From positions 28,213,966 through 28,277,965 of the forward strand of contig JACGWO010000001.1 in NCBI GenBank assembly GCA_034509735.1: DNA of 64,000 nt, in the 5' to 3' direction. Shown here in pieces: positions 58,620 to 64,000 of this stretch. The DNA comes from Sesamum alatum (taxonomy: Eukaryota > Streptophyta > Magnoliopsida > Lamiales > Pedaliaceae). Both the position numbers and the translations under genes were made by a program. The notes under the pieces are model-generated. The model saw only the letters and a program-made list of their open reading frames with translations. It did no database searches and was not told where the DNA came from. The first letter of the stretch is position 1, and every line of letters begins with the position of its first letter.

Positions 58620-60691
58620 AATGGATATGTGGAGTGATAGTTTAGGAGTAGCATTTATAAGCGAAGCGGATCGACCCGGGAGTAGCACGGCGGAAGCATG
58701 GGGGTGGAAATTAAAGCAATACAGCATGCATAATGGAATTAAATGGAATTTTAAAATCAGATCAAGGGGTGTTCCCTTGGTTCTCTAGGGCGTTTGGTGT
58801 ATCTCATGAATAAAAGGAAAACAAACAAGATTCGTGGAGGCCATAGGGTGAAAGGAGAAACAAGAAACGGAACAAGAGCACTAACCCTTGTAGCTTTCTT
58901 CGTCTGGCTACATGCATTGTTCCCTGATTTTTCACCAAGATCCCAACGTAGAGATCCTCTAAAAAGTCCACGCAATTCATCGGAATTCTTGATACTCTCG
59001 TGCTAGCAGGATATCAAAGAGGGAGAGAACAACGACCAAACGTTATTGATTAACGTGATCAATTGTTCGTATGTCCCCTTGTATGAAACAAGAAGACAAG
59101 AAAGGATTTTGGAGGTGGAGATTAGAGAGGGTGGCCGAGAGTGGGAGAGGGCGTCGGTTGAGAGTGAGATGTGTGTAGAGAATTGTGTGTGTTTTGAGTA
59201 TATATATGGGATTAGTATTCCTAATCCTACTCAAAGCCTTCCAAAGAGACACACTTTGATCAACTTAGGACTTTGACCTAGTCAAATCTTAGTCAGCTAA
59301 GGGTTTGGCAAAGTCAAACTTAATCCTAGCCATTCATCACAACATGCCCTACATCGAATCTCATCCATCCATTCTTGATGGGCTTTGTAGAATGGACCTT
59401 TATTAAATCTAATTTAAATGGTCCAAAGTCCTAATGGGCTTTATGTATAAATCTAATTAATACTTAATCCCAATAATAGTTTTCACTCCTTTAATCTAAT
59501 TAAAAAGCCAATAATAGTTTTCACTCCTTTAATCTAATTAAAAAGGAAAAACCCATCCTCTAATCTCATAAATCTAATTTATGAATCAAGCCCGAATAAT
59601 CCGATTAATCTAACAAAGGCTCGATGCTCCAAAATGGGATCAATTTAATCTAATTAAATTCTTTCATCTCCCATTACTTCCAAACTAACTCCTTCACTTT
59701 CGATGAATCGTGTGTGACTCTTTAGGTTCACCTTCAGTTAGACTTAGGCGAATAACCGATCATCCCATAACCGGAATTCGCCCGTCACCATGGTGTGTCC
59801 GTCTAGTAACGGTTTATGGCACTAGAGACTAGGTGAAATCATGGTGTGAACATTTAGGCTCATGAATACATACGAGTACAGTCCTTCCATCCACCATCTC
59901 ACAACTATAGTCTAGGGTATGGAATTTGGACGTTGGTCCCCATCATTGACTTAAGCAGCTACTCGTTCACCCACTGAAACGTCAATGGGATTCCATCCAA
60001 CTGTTAAGTCATTGTGGCCACAAATTTTATAGGGAATGAGTTTCAGAGTGTAAATGATACACTACTGTCAAATGTTGACAGGAGACAGATTCTATCTTGG
60101 AACTTACCGTCCACATCACACATTCTGACTGCACTAGATAGAGCTTATAGCAACAAAGTCTTTTGACCCGGTAGCTTTTCGCCAAACCTAAGATACATAC
60201 ATGGTGTGTATGTGACTGTCGTGGTTTCTCAAGTCCGAGGACTAATTTCGTACTATCGAAGCCGGGAATGCAAGTTATACCAACCAAGCCCCTTAAGGCT
60301 TCCATATGACGATTCCCGCGACTCACTTCAATCAGCTGACATCGAGCCAACTGACCCACTAATATTGCATGGACGATCCTCATCACTTGTCGATGAAACA
60401 CGACTTCAATCCTTAGTGCAAGTCTCACTTGGACCCTCGATATCCAATCTCGAGGTCCTTGACTTGGAGTCCACAGAGGTTTGAATTCATGACTGCCAAT
60501 CTATGCGCAGTCCAGCCTCTTGGATCAACATTCTCGGTCTGTGGGCTTTGTTTGTGCATTGAACAGTAATATAAGTGAACACAATCAAAGTATAACATGC
60601 TAGAAATTGAATATCACTTTTATTCAGAATATCTTATTTATCAGGTTACATAAGCCCAATGAGATTGGCTTCACAGTCACTTATTCTAGCA
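58620..60691 (-). mobile_element. Copia 3' LTR in minus orientation (about 2.07 kb)
   Basis: On the minus strand it begins TGCTAGAATAAGTGAC right after a polypurine tract and follows the family through the 'CATGGTGACGGGCG' word (near 59790) and 'GAGGATCTCTACGTTGGGA' (near 58950), which matches 63968 of the right LTR. Its left limit is approximate. A 42-bp unit (AATAATAGTTTTCACTCC...) is tandemly duplicated at 59471-59555. Confidence 0.7.
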
Positions 60692-62058
60692 ATCTTCCAC
60701 TTGATCTAAAGCCAATCACTCATATGCCTTAAACCCATTTTCTCAAGATGCTGGGCATGAGTGATATGTGAAATGGGCTTTGTCAATGGATTCATTGTAT
60801 TTTTTGCTGAGCTGACTCGGTCTATCGGAACATCACCTTATCCTACCATCTCCCTTAACGGGTGGTAGCATCTAAGGATGTGCTTGGATCGGTGATGAGA
60901 TCCCGATTCGTTCACTTGTGCTATAGCCCCATTATTATCACAAAAGATAACCATTGGCTCGGCAATGCTAGGCACCACACCCAGCTCTTGGATGTAGTTT
61001 TTTCATCTAAACTGCCTCCTTGGCAGCTTCCGAAGCTGCTTATTCAACTTAAGTGGTGGAATCAACTGTGGTATCTTGCTTGGAACCTTTCCAAGTTACC
61101 ACTCCACCATTAAGCCTGAACACAAATCTTGACTGAGACTTGATATCGTCATCATCTGACTGGAAGCTAGCATTGCTAAAACCTTCCAGTATAAACTCTC
61201 CAGTACCATGGACCAAGAACATATCTTTAGTCCTCCTTAGGTACTTAAGAATGGTCTTTACTACAATCCAATGTGCCTCACCTGTACAGGCCTTATATAT
61301 GTTGGTTACACTTAAAGCGTAAAGGATGTCAGGCCTAGTGCAGTGTACGACATATTGGATGATGCCTATGGTGGAGGCATAGGGGATGTCTTGGGAGACT
61401 GTTGTTTGGATAACTTGACCCCATGCCTCATGCAAAGGAAATCTCGTTTGAAGTTATCCATCTTGAATCTTTTCTAGACTTTCTCAACATGCGAGTTTTG
61501 GGTCATCCTAACATCTGTCTAGATATATCCCTGAAGATCTTGATGCCTAGGATGTAGGAGGCTTGACCCAAATCCTTCATGGAGAATTGAATAGACAACC
61601 ATGCTTTTGTGTCACCTAACATCCTAATATCATTCCCCGTAAGCAAGATGTCGTCCACATAAAGCACTAGGAACACTACTATGTTGCCACTAACCTTCTT
61701 GTATATACAAGAGTCACAGTCATTCTTGACGAAATCATATCCCCGTATGACTTCATCAAAACGAATATTCCAACTTCGAGATACTTGCTTGAGGCCATAG
61801 ATGGACTTTTGGAGATGGTAGACTTTCTGCTCTTCTCCAACGACAGTGAATCTCTCCGGCTGATCCATATAGATCCCTTCCTCAACGAAGCTGTTAAGGA
61901 AGGTTGTTTTCACCTTCATCTGTCATATTTCATGTAGCTATGGCAAGCATAATCTGAATGTACTTAACCATGTCTACTGGCGAATAGGTTTACTCAAAAT
62001 TGACTCTGGGTCGCTGAGTGAAACCCTTTGCCATAAACCTAGCTTTGAAGGTAGTTAC
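60692..62058 (-). pseudogene. Ty1/copia polymerase 3' half: RT and RNase H (broken)
   Basis: On the minus strand, RT reads IYMDQPERFTVVGEEQKVYH, QKSIYGLKQVSRSW and the catalytic LYVDDILLTGND (about 61650-61610). RNase H follows at 61435-61049: TRPDILYALSV, ILKYLRRTKDMFLVHG and, near 61055, DSTT, then a degraded AASEAAKEAV. Stops and small deletions occur between 61500 and 61440 and after 61049. The copy ends in a polypurine tract (60692-60705) and the LTR at 60691. The 5' part is cut by the LTR at 62059. Confidence 0.8.
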
Positions 62059-64000
62059 TATTAGAATAGGTGACCAGAAAGCCAATTGGATTGGCGGTTT
62101 TGAAAACTATTCATCAATATTTATTAATACAATATTATCCTGATGAATAGAGTAAGTATTCATCACTGGCACTGTGTTTGTTGTGCTTCCTACTAATGTT
62201 GAACGGCGTTTCAACGTCACAACAAATTCCCACAGACCAATTGGATAACCTATGTAGTTGGGTTGCGCATTGGATGGTGGCTATGAAACCAACTTCTGAG
62301 GGTTGGTCTGAAACATTCCAAGTCGAGGACCTCAAGACTGGGCATCGAGTGTCCTATTGAGACTTGCACTAAGTATTGCATTCACTGGGTGAGTGCCGAG
62401 TTTCATTACTGACAGACGAAGGTCGTCTATGTAATTTCAGTGGGTTAGTTGACAAGGTGGTCGACTGACTGAAGTGACTCGCGGGAATCGTCATATGGAA
62501 TCTTTGGAGGATTGATCGATATGACTGGAATTTCCGGTTTCGATAGTACGGGATTAGTCCTCGGACTTGAGGAATCATGGCAGTCACGTGCATATGAAGA
62601 CCGTATCTTGGATCTAGCAAGAGGTGATCATTCTGTAATATGGTCATTATAAGCCTTATCCAGTGCAGTTGGAGTATGTAGCGAGGACGGTGGATTCCAA
62701 GATAGGATCTGTCCCCAATCAGTACATGACGGTGATGTCTCCTATGCACTCTGAGATGGTTTAGACTCTGAAAGTCTATGGCCATAGCAATTGATTGTGT
62801 AGGAAAGGGTTTTCTACGTCGATCGATAGAGGAAACGCATCTTAGGTATGAAGCATAGTTGCCTAGTCAAGGATGGGAACCGACACCCAATTATATACCC
62901 TAGGCTAAGGCCAAGAGGCGGTCGACAGTAGGACCGTACCCGTATAGAATCGGCGCCTAAATATTCACGCCAACATTCACTTAGTCTCTAGTGCCATGTA
63001 ACGTTGCTAGACGGCCACCCATGGTGACGGGCTCCTGATGGACACGAGCCCAAGTCTAATTGAGGGTGAACCTAAAGGGTCACACACAAATCACCGAGGA
63101 GGTGAAGGAATTGACTTGGAGTCAATTTCAGAAGATGATAAGTAATTGGATTACTTAATGGATTGTCCATTGGATGGACGGGTTGATATTGTATCCGGCC
63201 CTCGTTTAATATGTAAATAAGATTTATCGATTAATATGGAAAGTTGAGATGTTGGATCTTTTAATTGGAGTAAAAGATCAACAGGAATTATTTAAGTGGA
63301 CAGTAAATTAAATTGGATTTAATTTTGGGTTCGTCGTAATTGGATTACGGTAGAACCCGATCCGTTAAATTTTGACCCGAGAGGTATGTTAATTCCATTT
63401 ATGGAATAGAAAGAAGTTGGACTTCTTCCGTAAATAAGCATGGCCGAAAATTGTCACCTTCGAGGGAGAAAAAATCGGCCATGTTGGATGCTCGGTGTTA
63501 GTTGACTTATCTCTTTTGGTAAGAGACAAATCAACTCCAATCAAGCCCTCCCCTTTTGGTATGATTTGATCATACCTTAAAAGATGGTAGACTTAATTGA
63601 AGAATTGATGGTGATTGATTGGGATGTATCTAGACATCCTTGGATGAACCTAGACACATTCCAATAATCACATTAATTATGTATATATATGATGAGTATA
63701 TACTAACACCTTTTGATGATGAATTTCATTATTCATCTTTTTCTAGGAAAAAGATGAAAAATGTCCATACACACACACACACACTTTCTCTCTACTCTCT
63801 AAATCCTCTTTGTTGCTTCATTGATCTAGGATCAATTGAAGAACAAAGTAAGATCAAGAAGGAACACTAATTTGATAGTGTAATCTCTTTTTGATTTCAG
63901 CCTCTAGATCCATTTTTTTCTAGCAAGAAAAACGAGATCTCTCCCGGTGTGGTGTGGACTACGTTAGAGGGTCTCTACGTTGGGACGCGCGTGGACGAAC
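62059..64000 (+). mobile_element. Copia LTR, plus orientation, running off the window
   Basis: It starts TATTAGAATAGGTGACC (G-to-A in the usual TGTTAG) and follows the LTR at 43 for 1.94 kb, reaching GTGTGGTGTGGACTACGTTAGAGGG, which corresponds to about 1950 in the left copy. A (CA)n tract sits at 63769-63784. It interrupts the minus-strand copia element at 62058. Confidence 0.75.

Noticed and set aside
62369..62785. 138-codon minus-strand ORF, with similar frames at 2579-2788 and 60206-60484
   Set aside because: All three lie antisense at the same place in the copia LTR. Their likeness follows from LTR homology, each has different limits, and none resembles a protein family.

Overview
The window is nuclear DNA of a flowering plant, most likely a eudicot. 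It has intron-rich genes with GT-AG junctions, AT-rich intergenic DNA, and plant transposon families throughout: Ty1/copia, Ty3/gypsy Athila and Tat, Helitrons, a CACTA-type MITE and several other foldback MITEs. The species cannot be read from the sequence. The mitochondrial dehydrogenase gene most resembles, from memory, asterid (potato-type) NDB1. No rRNA, tRNA, CRISPR array or prokaryotic operon was seen.

Only two host genes are well supported. The first is a ten-exon NDB1-type external NADPH:ubiquinone dehydrogenase on the plus strand (start 7937, stop 16232-16234, 577 codons by manual splicing). The second is a single-exon P-class PPR protein on the minus strand (55070-56134, 354 aa) with an N-terminus that looks like a mitochondrial presequence. 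Both have TGGGCY 'site II' words upstream, a motif known from promoters of plant genes for mitochondrial proteins.

Layout. 1-3104: a copia LTR followed directly by an inverted LTR piece of the same family. 3105-6144: decayed Helitron with helicase and RPA-like remnants and a recognisable 3' end. 6935-7443: MITE. 7937-16234: NDB1. 17588-18144: copia LTR piece fused to a broken Tat-lineage gypsy element (18145 to about 23500) that carries an antisense ORF remnant. 23771-25646: two MITE-type elements, one with a very GC-rich core. 26288-35428: a Helitron with both termini (minus strand, 9,141 bp), encoding a seven-block spliced Rep-helicase gene broken by only a few lesions. 36981-37255: CACTA-type MITE. 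37470-50335: a foldback element with arms of about 370 bp, split by a complete Athila element (38061-49698, TSD TTTAT). 52317-53868: more MITEs. 55070-56134: PPR gene. 58620-62058: minus-strand copia 3' half. 62059-64000: another copia LTR that runs off the window.

Most of the sequence is therefore transposable-element history. The observations most worth checking are the end-defined Helitron with a tandemly duplicated 126-bp coding exon and a repeat-rich leader; a long palindrome that recurs in the Athila element with its symmetry kept although its flanks differ; the variable repeats upstream of the Athila TATA box; the inverted copia LTR pair; and the NADPH-type, EF-hand, SRI-ending NDB1.
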